Shown piece by piece: positions 43,103-52,339 of a DNA stretch of 64,000 nucleotides. Source of the stretch: Pseudomonas saponiphila (GTDB lineage Bacteria; Pseudomonadota; Gammaproteobacteria; Pseudomonadales; Pseudomonadaceae). The notes under the pieces were generated by a model. That model did not search any database. It had not been told where the DNA came from and was given only the letters and a program-made list of their open reading frames with translations. The position numbers were made by a program, and so were the translations under genes. Within the stretch, counting starts at the first letter, position 1. Each line of letters opens with the position of its first letter. The stretch covers positions 3,926,501-3,990,500 of the forward strand of contig NZ_FNTJ01000001.1 of NCBI RefSeq assembly GCF_900105185.1. The letters are read 5' to 3'.

Positions 43103-44035
43103 ATGCAAGGCTTCAACGACCTCGGTTTCAAGGCCCTGCGCCTGTTCATCGCGGTGCTCGACCAGGGCAGCTTCTCGGCCGTGGCGCGCCGCGAGGGGCT
43201 GGCGCCCTCGTCCATCTCGCGGCAGATCCAGCTGATGGAACAGGCCCTGGGCCAGCAGTTGCTCTATCGCCACACCCGCGCCGTCAGCCCCACCGAGGCC
43301 GGGCGCCTGCTGGGCCACCATGCGCGGCGGGTGCTAGCGCAATGGGAAGAAGCCGAACAGGCGCTGCAGGAACAGCAGGACGAACCCGCCGGGCTGGTGC
43401 GAATCAACGCTCCGGTGGTGTTCGGCCAGCGGCACCTGTCGCCCTGGCTTGGCGAACTGCTGGGCCGCTACCCCAAGCTGCAACTGGACATCCAGCAGAC
43501 CGACAACTACATCGATCCCTTGCAGGACGGCACCGACCTGCTGTTTCGCATCGGCACCCTGGAAGACTCCTCGATGCAGGCCCGCCTGCTGGCCCCGCAG
43601 CGCTACCGGGTGGCGGCCAGCCCGGCCTACCTGGCGCGGCATGGCACACCGCAACACCCGGAACAGCTACGAGGGCACCAGTGCCTGGCCTACAAGGGCG
43701 AGAGCGGCCAGCAGCGCTGGTTCTTCCGCCAGGGGCGGGAAGACTGGACGCCCTACAGCGTCAAGGGCCCGCTGACCGGCAACCACGCCGACACCCTGAC
43801 CCAGGCCGCCGAACAGGGCCTGGGGCTGGTGATGTTTCCTTCCTGGCTGATTGGGCAAGCCCTGCACCAGGGCCGCCTGGTGGCGCTGTTCGAAGACTTC
43901 GAGGTGGCCACCAGCCTCGAACCGCAACAGATCGCCGCCCTGTGGCCCGGCAGCCGCCGGCTGTCGGTGAAAGTGCGTACCGTGATCGACTTCTTCGTCG
44001 AGAAATTCGGCCCCGAGCCCTATTGGGATCGCTAA
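43103..44035 (+). CDS. LysR-family transcriptional regulator
   Basis: 310-residue regulator. The N-terminal winged helix-turn-helix reads FIAVLDQGSFSAVARREGLAPSSISRQIQLMEQALGQQLLYR (about 15-56); the effector domain follows from about 90. It is divergent from the two YdcZ-type genes with 113 bases between, the usual place for a LysR operator, and is convergent with mntH. The effector is unknown. Confidence 0.94.
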   Translation: MQGFNDLGFKALRLFIAVLDQGSFSAVARREGLAPSSISRQIQLMEQALGQQLLYRHTRAVSPTEAGRLLGHHARRVLAQWEEAEQALQEQQDEPAGLVRINAPVVFGQRHLSPWLGELLGRYPKLQLDIQQTDNYIDPLQDGTDLLFRIGTLEDSSMQARLLAPQRYRVAASPAYLARHGTPQHPEQLRGHQCLAYKGESGQQRWFFRQGREDWTPYSVKGPLTGNHADTLTQAAEQGLGLVMFPSWLIGQALHQGRLVALFEDFEVATSLEPQQIAALWPGSRRLSVKVRTVIDFFVEKFGPEPYWDR

Positions 44036-44039
44036 CGCG

Positions 44040-44148
44040 ATCAGCTGCAAGCTGCAAGCTGCAAGCTGCAAGCTGCAAGCTGCAAGCTGCAAGCTCAAAG
44101 CATGGCGCGGATGGCTTTAGCTTGCAGCTTGCCGCTAGAAACTTGCCG
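44040..44148. repeat. Inverted GCTGCAA heptamer array between lysR-type gene and mntH
   Basis: Seven tandem CTGCAAG units (44042-44095), a 25-base spacer, then reverse-orientation AGCTTGCAGCTTGCCGC and ACTTGCCGC (44119-44148). The halves pair as a long hairpin between convergent genes. The right half covers the last codons of mntH. Confidence 0.9.
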
Positions 44149-45460
44149 CTGCTTCGACCAGAAGCCAGGCATTGGCCGCGCTGATGATGGCGAACAGGCT
44201 CCAGGCGAGGAGCCGGGTCGGCCAGCGGTTGACGAATTCGCCCATCAGGCGCCGGTCGTTGGTCATGCGGATCAGCGGATACAGGGCAAACGGCAGTTGC
44301 AGGCTGAGCACCACCTGGCTCAGCACCAGCAGTTGGCCCACGGCGCCCTCCCCCAGCAGCCAGACGCCGATGAACGCTGGAATCAACGCCAGGCCGCGAG
44401 TGATCAGGCGTCGCTGCCAGCAGGGAATCCGCAGGTTCAGGTAACCCTCCATGATCACCTGCCCGGCAATGGTCCCGGTGAAGGTCGAGCTCTGCCCCGA
44501 GGCCAGCAGCGCCACGCCGAACAGCACGCTGGCCAGGGCCCCGCCCACCAGCGGGTCGAGCAGGTGGTAGGCGTCCTGGATCTCCACCACGTCGCTGTGG
44601 CCGGTGTTGTGGAAGGCCGCGGCGGCAAGGATCAGGATCGCCGCATTGACCAGCAACGCCAGGGCCAGGGAGCCTATGGTGTCGATCCGCGCCAGCTTGA
44701 TGGCGTCGGCGCGGCTGGCCCGGTCCTGGCCGATCAGCCGGGTCTGCACCACCGAGGTGTGCAGGTACAGGTTGTGCGGCATCACCGTGGCGCCGAGGAT
44801 GCCGATGGCCAGATACAGGGGCGCAGCCTCGCTGATGGCCGAAAGCGAGGGCGTGAAGCCCCGCGCCACGTCCGGCCAGTAGGGCTTGATCAGCAGCAGT
44901 TCAATGAAGAAACACACGCCGATGGTCGCCACCAGCGCCAGCATGATCGCCTCCAGCCGGCGAAAGCCGCGGTTCTGCAGGGCCAGCACCAGCAAGGTGT
45001 CGAAGGCGGTGATGACGATCCCGGTGCTCAGGGACACCCCCAGCAGCAGGTGGAACGCCAGGGCGCAGCCCAGCACTTCGGCCAGGTCGGTGGCGATGAT
45101 CGACACCTCGGCCGCCAGCCATTGGACCCGGGCCGAACGCCGGCTGTAACGCTCCCGGCACAGTTGCGCCAGATCGCGGCCCGTGGCGATGCCCAGGCGC
45201 GAGCACAGGCATTGCACCGCCATCCCCGCCAGGCTCGCCAGCAACACCACGAACAGCAGGTTGTAGCCGTAGCGCGAACCGGCCTCGATGGCCGTGGCCC
45301 AGTTGCCCGGGTCCATGTAGCCAATGGAAATCAGCAGCCCCGGGCCGGCAAAACGCAGCAGGCGCTTGAACAACGAGGCACGGGGATCGACGGATACGGA
45401 ACCGGCCACTTCCGGCGGACAAAAGGGCGCTGTAGCGATTTTTGGCAGGCTGAATTTCAC
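44135..45460 (-). CDS. mntH: Nramp-family divalent metal transporter
   Basis: 441-residue proton-coupled Mn/Fe importer with about eleven helices. TM1 has the metal-binding DPGN in ISIGYMDPGNWATAIEAGS (about 45-63), and TM6 has GATVMPHNLYLHTSVVQ (about 225-241) with the MPHN metal site. The GTG at 45460 has GGAAAT upstream; a GTG twelve bases earlier and a TTG at 45487 are alternatives. The C-terminal EAAASF is read from sequence at the edge of the heptamer array. Confidence 0.94.
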   Translation of the reverse strand: MKFSLPKIATAPFCPPEVAGSVSVDPRASLFKRLLRFAGPGLLISIGYMDPGNWATAIEAGSRYGYNLLFVVLLASLAGMAVQCLCSRLGIATGRDLAQLCRERYSRRSARVQWLAAEVSIIATDLAEVLGCALAFHLLLGVSLSTGIVITAFDTLLVLALQNRGFRRLEAIMLALVATIGVCFFIELLLIKPYWPDVARGFTPSLSAISEAAPLYLAIGILGATVMPHNLYLHTSVVQTRLIGQDRASRADAIKLARIDTIGSLALALLVNAAILILAAAAFHNTGHSDVVEIQDAYHLLDPLVGGALASVLFGVALLASGQSSTFTGTIAGQVIMEGYLNLRIPCWQRRLITRGLALIPAFIGVWLLGEGAVGQLLVLSQVVLSLQLPFALYPLIRMTNDRRLMGEFVNRWPTRLLAWSLFAIISAANAWLLVEAAASF

Positions 45461-45617
45461 GGGGATTTCCACGACGGATTGGAGCAAGGGCCCAGCTTAG
45501 AGGTTTCAGCCCGGGCACCCAAGCCTGAATTTTCACCCTGAAGGCGAGTATGCTGCTGCCACTCCAGACCCTTGCGACGCCTGCTGCAGGCATCGATTTC
45601 CCGCCCAAGGTGGCCCC

Positions 45618-46079
45618 GTGAACAGCGCTGCGACACCCCCCGAACCCGACACCCTGCCCCCCTTCCTGCACCCCGGCGACCGGGTCCTGCTGTTCGATGG
45701 AGTGTGCAAGCTGTGCAATGCCTCGGTGCAGTTCGTGATCCGCCACGACCGCCAGCGGCGGATCAAGCTGGCGTCGATGCAATCGCCCCAGGGTCAGGCC
45801 CTGCTGCAGTGGTTCGGCCAGCCCACCGAGCAGTTCGACAGTGTGCTGCTGATCGAAGACCAGGGTCTGTCACAACGCTCCGAAGCCTTTATCCGCCTGA
45901 TGGCGCAACTGCCCGCGCCCTGGCGCTGGCTGCGCCTGCTGCGCTGGGTCCCGCGGCCGCTGCGGGACTGGGTCTATGACCGCATCGCCGGCAATCGCTA
46001 CCGCTGGTTCGGCCGCCATGAGGTATGCCTGTTGCCGAGCCCCGAACATCGCGGGCGCTTTCTCGACGATCCGTCCTGA
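45618..46079 (+). CDS. DCC-family thiol-disulfide oxidoreductase (DUF393)
   Basis: 153-residue cytoplasmic protein. The DGVCKLCNASVQFVIRHD segment (about 28-45) has the D-G-x-C-x-x-C motif that defines the DCC family, and the tail LRDWVYDRIAGNRYRWFG is a second signature. Predicted redox function, partner unknown. The start is GTG at 45618. It is convergent with the DUF3833 gene. Confidence 0.9.
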   Translation: MNSAATPPEPDTLPPFLHPGDRVLLFDGVCKLCNASVQFVIRHDRQRRIKLASMQSPQGQALLQWFGQPTEQFDSVLLIEDQGLSQRSEAFIRLMAQLPAPWRWLRLLRWVPRPLRDWVYDRIAGNRYRWFGRHEVCLLPSPEHRGRFLDDPS

Positions 46080-46097
46080 GGCCCGGGGCGAACGCCG

Positions 46098-46631
46098 TCA
46101 GTTGGGCTGGCGGCGGAAAAACAGGCTGACCTGCCCCAGCTCGAAACCGAACTTGGTCATGTAGGACCGATTGGCCAGGGTGTTTTCGTCCAACAGGTAC
46201 ATCCAGTCGTCGAAGTGCACCTGATAGGTCTTGCCGTCCACCGGCAGGTTGAGCACGTAGCGCCAGCGCAAGGCATTGCCGGAGACTTCGCCCAGGGCCT
46301 CGCCGACCACATCGTCGGCGGTGCCGCGCCACAGGCCGGGCCCCGCCGGGACCAGGGTCCAGACCCGGGTCTGGCGGGTGCCGTCGCTGTAGGTGAAGTC
46401 CTCGTGCATGATGAATTTCTCGCCCTCGCTGCGGCTGTCGATCTGCACGTGGAAGCGCTTGATCACCTCGCCTGAGCGCTTCTGGAACAGCCCCCAGGCC
46501 TCAACCCGGCCACTGAAGAACTGCCGCAGTTCCAGCTCGGGTTTCTGCTCACGGTACTGCTTGACGTCGGTGTCGCTGCAGGCGACCAGACCCAGGCCGA
46601 GGCACAGCAACAGCAAGTATTTCTTCAACAT
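46098..46631 (-). CDS. DUF3833 lipoprotein
   Basis: 177-residue lipoprotein: short signal MLKKYLLLLCLGLGLVACS with the lipidated Cys at 18. The body contains FFSGRVEAWGLFQKRSGEVIKRF (about 38-60) and VHFDDWMYLLDENTLANRSYMTKFG (about 138-162), the DUF3833 signatures as I remember them. It follows the chalcone-isomerase-like gene by 24 bases in the folE operon. Function unknown. Confidence 0.87.
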   Translation of the reverse strand: MLKKYLLLLCLGLGLVACSDTDVKQYREQKPELELRQFFSGRVEAWGLFQKRSGEVIKRFHVQIDSRSEGEKFIMHEDFTYSDGTRQTRVWTLVPAGPGLWRGTADDVVGEALGEVSGNALRWRYVLNLPVDGKTYQVHFDDWMYLLDENTLANRSYMTKFGFELGQVSLFFRRQPN

Positions 46632-46655
46632 GGAGCATCTCCTGTGCTGCGCCGG

Positions 46656-47183
46656 CTATTGGCCCAGCAGTTTTGCGCGCAGCTGCGGATTGCGCGTGCG
46701 CGGGTCGAGCCAGATGGCGAAAAACGCTCGGGCGAAAGCTTCGTCCTCGACCCTGTACTGCAAGCGCTGGTCGACAAAGAACTCCACCCCGCGTCCGGGC
46801 AGGAACACCCCGGTGATGCGCTGGCCCGGTTCGACATCGACAAAGGCGCGCTGCATCTGCGCCTGCCAGTCCTTGAGTTGCGCCGGGCTCACCGCGGCAC
46901 CGGACAGGCGCTGGATCTCGTCGAGGCTGGTCTGCACCAGATCGCCGCGGCTGATCGTGCGCCTATAGGTCAGCTCCAGGGCGAAGGGGCTGTCGTCCGC
47001 CAGCGGCAACGCCCTGCCCCAGAGCCGCGCGTTGTAGACCTTGAAGCCGAACCAGCTGAACTCGCCACTGCCCAGCAGCCGGGCATCGGGCAGCGACGCC
47101 TGCCAGCCGGCGCTGGCGCCGGCACTGAGCAGCACCAGCAGCCACAGCCACCGGGCCACCCGCCATCGCCGGATGCGCTTCAT
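46656..47183 (-). CDS. Chalcone-isomerase-like periplasmic protein
   Basis: 175-residue exported protein with a signal peptide ending near SAGASAG (about 20-26). LLGSGEFSWFGFKVYNARLWG (about 36-56) and the following LELTYRRTISRGDLVQTSLDEI match the bacterial chalcone-isomerase-like fold, usually a lipid-binding rather than enzymatic relative. It begins at the base after the folE stop, so the pair is translationally coupled. Confidence 0.85.
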   Translation of the reverse strand: MKRIRRWRVARWLWLLVLLSAGASAGWQASLPDARLLGSGEFSWFGFKVYNARLWGRALPLADDSPFALELTYRRTISRGDLVQTSLDEIQRLSGAAVSPAQLKDWQAQMQRAFVDVEPGQRITGVFLPGRGVEFFVDQRLQYRVEDEAFARAFFAIWLDPRTRNPQLRAKLLGQ

Positions 47184-47744
47184 TCAAGGCTGCCTGCGCA
47201 ACAGTTGGAGAAACTCCTGGCGAGTGCTGGCGGACTCGCGAAAGGCCCCCAGCATTACCGAGGTGTTCATCAGCGAATTCTGCTTTTCCACCCCGCGCAT
47301 CATCATGCACATGTGCCGCGCCTCGATGACCACCGCCACCCCGGCCGCCCGGGTCACTTCCTGGATCGCCTCGGCAATCTGCCGCGTGAGGTTCTCCTGG
47401 ATCTGCAGGCGTCGCGCGTACATGTCGACGATCCGCGCCACCTTGGACAGGCCCAGCACCTTGCCAGTGGGGATGTAAGCCACGTGGGCCTGGCCGATGA
47501 AGGGCAGCAGATGGTGTTCGCACAGGGAATACAACTCGATGTTCTGGACCATCACCATCTCGTCGCTGGTGGAGCTGAACAACGCACCGTTGACCAGTTC
47601 TTCGAGGCTGGTTTCGTAACCATGACACAGGTAACGCAAGGCCTTTGACGCTCGCTGCGGAGTGTCCCGCAGGCCTTCGCGCGAGGGGTCTTCACCCAGG
47701 CCCTGGAGGATGCCGTGAAAGTGCTGAGATAGAGGATCGTGCAT
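47184..47744 (-). CDS. folE: GTP cyclohydrolase I
   Basis: Opens GTP to 7,8-dihydroneopterin triphosphate, the first step toward folate and pterins. 186 residues, full length. Zinc ligands lie in [12 protein letters not shown] (about 72-83) and the [15 protein letters not shown] segment (about 142-156). Promoter-like AT-rich DNA with three TGTACA motifs lies upstream. Pseudomonads often carry more than one folE; the coupling here to chalcone-isomerase-like and DUF3833 genes suggests a specialised copy. Confidence 0.95.
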   Translation of the reverse strand: MHDPLSQHFHGILQGLGEDPSREGLRDTPQRASKALRYLCHGYETSLEELVNGALFSSTSDEMVMVQNIELYSLCEHHLLPFIGQAHVAYIPTGKVLGLSKVARIVDMYARRLQIQENLTRQIAEAIQEVTRAAGVAVVIEARHMCMMMRGVEKQNSLMNTSVMLGAFRESASTRQEFLQLLRRQP

Positions 47745-48167
47745 GGCGCATGGGTTCCGAAAAGCCGGCGAGGCGGGCAATTCCTTGCACGTGCCGAGGA
47801 AAAAAAGAGCACCGAGGTGGCCGACCACACGACTGACCCAGCCCCGGTTCCACCCGGGCCTTACCTCGGAGCCCCAAAAGTGTGGAAAGCAACCACCTAC
47901 CCCTGAAAGGACTGAGCAGGCACTCGCACATTCCACCCTTGAAAACCTATACGACAATTCTAATTTTGTACAATTTTTATCAATAAAAAACGCCTTAAAC
48001 GCCTAAATACTTGTACAAAACCGCATTTAATCGATTCAAAACCTTTTCGCTGTACAAGAAAAAAGCGCCACCTTCCTCCGCTACCGGCCGCTTCCCTGTC
48101 AGCAGATACGCGCCAAAAGCCGCGCTGGATGCTAGCGTGGCGCACCGTTCATCCACCGAGTGCACGC
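47745..48167. promoter_or_regulatory. AT-rich intergenic region with three TGTACA motifs
   Basis: 423 bases between folE and a divergent membrane-protein gene. TGTACA occurs at 47967-47972, 48012-48017 and 48051-48056, each flanked by T or A runs; the region around them is unusually AT-rich for this chromosome. A TATAC lies 14 bases before the first. The LitR/PplR-type MerR regulators bind paired TGTACA-like half-sites, but the spacing seen here does not match the twelve-base spacing I remember. Confidence 0.45.
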
Positions 48168-48950
48168 ATGCTGCTGTTAAAACTGCTGACGGTTCCCGGA
48201 TTCCTCTGGTTGATCTCCCTGGCGAGCAGGCGCTGGGGACCGAATGTCGCCGGCTGGCTGGCGGGGTTTCCGGTGGTGGTGGGCCCGATCCTGCTGTTTC
48301 TGGCCCTGGAGCAAGGCAGCGCTTTCGCCACCCATGCGGCGGGGGCGGCCCTCTCGGCATTGCTGGCGATGATCGCCTTCAGCGTCGCCTACACCCACGC
48401 CGCGCAGCGCCTGGCCTGGCCCGGGGCCCTGGCCGTGGCCACACTGGTCTGGGCCGTGCTGGCCACAGCCATAACTCAGGTGCCGGCCTCGCTGGGCTTG
48501 TCCGTGGCCTGTGCCGCCAGCGCCCTGCTCCTGGCGCCGCGGCTGTTTCCCCGGGTTGGCGAGCTGCCCGCCGCCCCCGCGCCGCGCTCCGACAAACTGC
48601 CCTACCGCATGCTCGCCGGGGCCTTGCTGACCCTGGCGGTGACCCTGCTGGCCAGCACCGTTGGCGAACGCTGGAGCGGCATGCTCGCGGTGTTTCCGGT
48701 GCTCGGCAGCGTGCTGGCGGTGTTCTCCCACCAGAGCCACGGCGTGGCCTTCACCATAGTGCTGTTGCGCTCCCTGACCACCGGCCTGTATTCCTTTGCG
48801 GCGTTCTGCCTGGTGCTGGCCCTGGCCCTGCCCACGGTGGGAATGCTCGCCTTTGCATTGGCAGTGGCGGTGTCGATGCTGGTGCTGGGTTTGAGCAAGC
48901 GCCTGTTGGCGCGAAACACCCTCGGCACCGTCGCTGGGCGACGTCCTTGA
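48168..48950 (+). CDS. Integral membrane protein of unknown function
   Basis: 260-residue inner-membrane protein, almost entirely hydrophobic with about eight helices in two similar halves; WGPNVAGWLAGFPVVVGP near 23-40 and GERWSGMLAVFPVLGSV near 164-180 look like repeated units, which would give an inverted-repeat fold. I do not recognise the family. The ATG at 48168 is the first in a plausible position. It is divergent from folE across the TGTACA region. Confidence 0.8.
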   Translation: MLLLKLLTVPGFLWLISLASRRWGPNVAGWLAGFPVVVGPILLFLALEQGSAFATHAAGAALSALLAMIAFSVAYTHAAQRLAWPGALAVATLVWAVLATAITQVPASLGLSVACAASALLLAPRLFPRVGELPAAPAPRSDKLPYRMLAGALLTLAVTLLASTVGERWSGMLAVFPVLGSVLAVFSHQSHGVAFTIVLLRSLTTGLYSFAAFCLVLALALPTVGMLAFALAVAVSMLVLGLSKRLLARNTLGTVAGRRP

Positions 48951-49047
48951 AGCGCAAATAAACCGGCACTAGGCCTCGGCATCCAGAGGCTGGCGCCGAG
49001 CTCGGACACTCATGCATCATGCGTCGTCAGTTTTGTGGAAGCGTGCG

Positions 49048-49824
49048 ATGAGCCACATAGCAACCCCAACCGCTTCATTGGCCTTGCGATCCTACTCAGC
49101 CCAGATTGAGCTGCATGCGCACGACTATCACCAGATCGTGCTGCCGCAATCAGGCGCCATGGAGATAGAGGTCGATGGCCGTGGCGGCAGAGTCGACTGG
49201 AGCCAGGGCGTGATCATCCCGGCAGGTTGCCCTCATGCCTTTTCCGCCAGTACCGCCAACACTTTCCTGGTTCTTGATGTCGCGCTTTCATCGCCCCGTG
49301 CCCAAACGTTCGAAGCTGAAACCATCAAGAGACTCAACGAAAAAAGCTTTTTTCCGGTAAGGCCGGAGATTCGCCACCTGCTTGATTACGCAACACGCAG
49401 CGCTCCATTGCTGACCAGTTCGCCTGAGGTGGCTCAATCCTGGAGTACCTTGCTGATGTCGACCCTGGTCCAGCCCCACAGCCACTCCCCTGATCACGGG
49501 CAATTGACCCTGGCCCGGGCCCTGACCCATATCGAAAACAACCTGGGCACCGCTCTGACCGCCTCTGAAATCGCCCGAATGTCAGGCACCAGCGAACGAC
49601 GCTTGTACCGACTCTTCGAGCAGCACCTGAAAACCACGCCTTTTGCCCATGTCACTCGTCTGCGCCTGGACCTGGCCATGGACCTGCTGCGCGACACTCG
49701 ACTGTCGATCACGGACATTGCCCATCGAGCGGGTTACGCCGACCAGAGCGCCTTGAATCATGCGCTGAAAAAAAACCGCAACCTGACACCCGCATCGGCC
49801 CGAAGATCCTGCGCAACCGACTGA
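49048..49824 (+). CDS. AraC-family regulator with cupin sensor
   Basis: 258-residue transcription factor. The cupin part has HAHDYHQIVLPQSGAMEIEVDG (about 24-45) and IIPAGCPHAFSAS (about 56-68). The AraC domain has LTASEIARMSGTSERRLYRLFEQHLKTTP (about 171-199) and ITDIAHRAGYADQSALNHALKKN as its second helix-turn-helix. GGAAG lies before the ATG. It precedes the EamA transporter gene by 99 bases on the same strand and may regulate it. Confidence 0.92.
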   Translation: MSHIATPTASLALRSYSAQIELHAHDYHQIVLPQSGAMEIEVDGRGGRVDWSQGVIIPAGCPHAFSASTANTFLVLDVALSSPRAQTFEAETIKRLNEKSFFPVRPEIRHLLDYATRSAPLLTSSPEVAQSWSTLLMSTLVQPHSHSPDHGQLTLARALTHIENNLGTALTASEIARMSGTSERRLYRLFEQHLKTTPFAHVTRLRLDLAMDLLRDTRLSITDIAHRAGYADQSALNHALKKNRNLTPASARRSCATD

Positions 49825-49923
49825 AACGTGCAGCCTGGAACAAGCAATAGGCAGCCCACGCCAATACCCGAGCGAGCGGATTTTCTATCATGCCCGCCTC
49901 GCAACGCTCATCGGACGGCACTC

Positions 49924-50838
49924 ATGACCCAAGCAACGACGTCCAGCAAAACGCTCTCGGCCCCGAGGTCCGCCGCCTCGGCAACCGCCATTGGGGTGAT
50001 TGCCGTGTTCCTGTGGTCCTGCCTGGCCTTGCTCACCACCCTGACCTCGGGCATCCCGCCTTTCGAGTTGCTGGCTTTGAGCTTTGCCGTAGCCTTTGTG
50101 GCCAGCCTGCTCATTCTCGGGCTGCGAGGTGCTGCGGGCTTTCAAGGCTGGCGTCAGCCATGGAAGGTGTGGGCCACAGGCTTTCTGGGAATCTTTGGCT
50201 ATCACGCACTGTATTTCTTCGCCCTCAAGGCCGCGCCCGCGGCCGAAGCCAGCCTGATCGCCTACCTCTGGCCGCTGCTGATCGTCTTGCTGGCCGCTGT
50301 CACGGGTGGCCAGCGACTGCGCCCGCGACAACTGCTGGGAGCGCTCCTGGGGCTTGCCGGCACGGCGTTCATCATGCAGCAACGCTCGCAGTCAGGCATG
50401 GCCAGCATGCCGGTCGCCGGCTATACGGCCGCCTTGCTCTGTGCCTTGGTCTGGTCGGGCTACTCGGTGATCAATCGACGCTTGAGCAAGGTTCCCAGCA
50501 GCAGCATCGGGGCAATCTGCGGCCTGGTAGCGATAGCCGGAGCGCTTTGTCACCTGGCGTTCGAAACCACGGTTCAGCCTGACTACGGGCAATGGCTGGC
50601 GATCATCGGCCTCGGTCTGGGCCCGGTCGGCCTGGCATTCTTTGCATGGGATCACGCGACCAAGCACGGCAACCTGGCAAGTCTCGGCGCTCTGTCCTAT
50701 CTCGCCCCGCTGTTTTCCACCCTGTTGCTGATCGTCGCCGGTCAGACCAACGCCAAGCCGATCCTGCTGCTACCCGCGCTCCTCATCATCGCCGGGGCCG
50801 TGATTGCCACCTCGGGCCGGCGCACCGGTAGCGCCTGA
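49924..50838 (+). CDS. EamA-family (YddG-like) DMT exporter
   Basis: 304-residue inner-membrane protein with ten helices in two EamA repeats. FLWSCLALLTTLTSGIPPFELLALSF (about 29-54) and GYHALYFFALKAAPAAEASLIAYLWPLLIVLL (about 94-125) resemble the aromatic-amino-acid exporter YddG as I remember it. Substrate is therefore uncertain. GGCACTC separates it weakly from the upstream AraC gene; a shared transcript is possible. Confidence 0.88.
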   Translation: MTQATTSSKTLSAPRSAASATAIGVIAVFLWSCLALLTTLTSGIPPFELLALSFAVAFVASLLILGLRGAAGFQGWRQPWKVWATGFLGIFGYHALYFFALKAAPAAEASLIAYLWPLLIVLLAAVTGGQRLRPRQLLGALLGLAGTAFIMQQRSQSGMASMPVAGYTAALLCALVWSGYSVINRRLSKVPSSSIGAICGLVAIAGALCHLAFETTVQPDYGQWLAIIGLGLGPVGLAFFAWDHATKHGNLASLGALSYLAPLFSTLLLIVAGQTNAKPILLLPALLIIAGAVIATSGRRTGSA

Positions 50839-50959
50839 TGCGCGACACCAGAAACGGCTATCCGAAGCGCCACGACCAACGCGCCAAAAAACGTTCTGGA
50901 GCCGGCCGTAACGGGCATGGGATGATGCGCACCCTTGATCCCATGCCTGGAGATTGCGC

Positions 50960-51538
50960 ATGTCATCCTTCGCTAGAAAAGCCCTGGTCCTGGTGTTCGC
51001 TGCGATGGCGGGCTTTGGTGCGCTGAACGCGCTCGCTGCCGGCAAGTCCACGGCCAAGCAGGCGACCGGGGAGAAAGTCTCGATGCTTGGCGGCAAGCTG
51101 ACCTTCACCCTGCCCAAGGGCTTCACTGCCTCGGCCCTGCCGGCCGGCAGCGAGGCCGACGGCACCGCGGGCGCCAGCGGCACCCTGTATTCCAACGCCA
51201 CCACCCGCACCGTGGTGATCGCCGCGCAGAACAGCATTCCCAATGCGGCCCAGGTCAAGGACAACGACAGCGTCTTTCTCGACGCCGCGGTCAGCAGCTT
51301 TCTCTCGCAACAGGCCGCCGCCCTGCCGGACTTCAGCAAACAGAGTGAAAAGAGCATGACCCTCAAGGGCCTGGGTGTGCGGCAGATCGACAGCACCGCG
51401 ACCCAGGGCGGCGGCCAGACCCTGAACTCGACCCTGATCGCCGGTTCCGGCTCGCGCATGGCGGTGGTCCAGGTGATTTCCCGGGCCGCCGACAAGGCCG
51501 GCCATGCCGCACTGATGAAGCACATTCTCGGTCGGTAA
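50960..51538 (+). CDS. Exported protein of unknown function
   Basis: 192-residue secreted protein. The signal peptide has a hydrophobic core AMAGFGALNALAAG and likely cleavage near residue 27. The mature part is rich in Ala, Ser and Thr, contains KLTFTLPKGFTASALP (about 46-61), and has no Cys or catalytic motif that I recognise. GGAG lies seven bases before the ATG. It is convergent with the esterase gene. Confidence 0.8.
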   Translation: MSSFARKALVLVFAAMAGFGALNALAAGKSTAKQATGEKVSMLGGKLTFTLPKGFTASALPAGSEADGTAGASGTLYSNATTRTVVIAAQNSIPNAAQVKDNDSVFLDAAVSSFLSQQAAALPDFSKQSEKSMTLKGLGVRQIDSTATQGGGQTLNSTLIAGSGSRMAVVQVISRAADKAGHAALMKHILGR

Positions 51539-51551
51539 AGCCCGCTTCGGC

Positions 51552-52268
51552 TTAGGGGTTGAGCCCCTGCAGCCAAGCCTTGAGGTCTTCGATCTCGGCC
51601 TCGCTGATGCTGTGCCCCAACCCCGGGTAGGCATGGAACTGCGGTTGCAGCGAGGCCCTGTGCAGCAAGCTATTGGCCTCCAGCGCATCGCTGTAGGGCA
51701 GGCGCCGATCTTCGGTGCCGTGGCCGATGAAGATGCCCAGGCGCTGCAGTTCCGGGCTGTTTTTCACCTGTGCCGCCAGCAGCGGCAAGATCTTCCCGCT
51801 CAAGGCGGCAATGCCGCGTACCGACTGCGGATGGCGCAGCCCCACCTCATAGGCCATGGCCGCGCCCTGGCTGAACCCCACCAGCACCACCTTGTCCGGC
51901 TGGGTGTGGTACTTGGCCAGCGCGGCGCGGACAAACTGCTCGATCAGCTCGGCGCTGCTGGCCAGTTCTTCGGTCACACCGTCATAGGCCCCCTGCCCCT
52001 TGCGCTGGAACCACTGATAACTGCCCTCTTCCAGGGTCTGCGGCGCCTGGGCCGAAAGGTAGGTGTAGGTCGCCGGCAGGCGCTCATGCAGGCCGAACAG
52101 GTCGGCCTCGTTGCTGCCGTAGCCATGCAGGAAGATCACCAGCGGCTGGTTGCGCGTGTCGCCCGGAGCCTGCTCCAGATAGCGCAGCGGCAGATCGTCG
52201 TGCAGCGTCGGCTCGGCGTGGACCAGGGGCGCGGCCAATGCGAGCAATAGCGTCAGATAGCGGATCAT
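51552..52268 (-). CDS. Exported phospholipase/carboxylesterase-family hydrolase
   Basis: 238-residue alpha/beta hydrolase with a signal peptide (MIRYLTLLLALAAPLVHA). The oxyanion region is LVIFLHGYGSNEADLFG (about 43-59), the nucleophile Ser lies in VLVGFSQGAAMAYE (about 131-144), and the Asp and His candidates are in GHGTEDRRLPY and PGLGHSISEAE. This is the carboxylesterase/phospholipase pattern. Substrate unknown. Confidence 0.92.
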   Translation of the reverse strand: MIRYLTLLLALAAPLVHAEPTLHDDLPLRYLEQAPGDTRNQPLVIFLHGYGSNEADLFGLHERLPATYTYLSAQAPQTLEEGSYQWFQRKGQGAYDGVTEELASSAELIEQFVRAALAKYHTQPDKVVLVGFSQGAAMAYEVGLRHPQSVRGIAALSGKILPLLAAQVKNSPELQRLGIFIGHGTEDRRLPYSDALEANSLLHRASLQPQFHAYPGLGHSISEAEIEDLKAWLQGLNP

Positions 52269-52339
52269 GTACGACTCCTTGTGCCTGAGGGATGGCAAGC
52301 AAATCAGTGTCGGAGCCTGGCATCACCGGGCCCGCAGGT

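Noticed and set aside
47948..47972. Exact LitR/PplR operator pair
   Set aside because: TATAC and TGTACA are close to the pattern, but the spacer is 13 bases rather than the 12 that I remember, and the second base-set is imperfect. Reported only as a candidate region.
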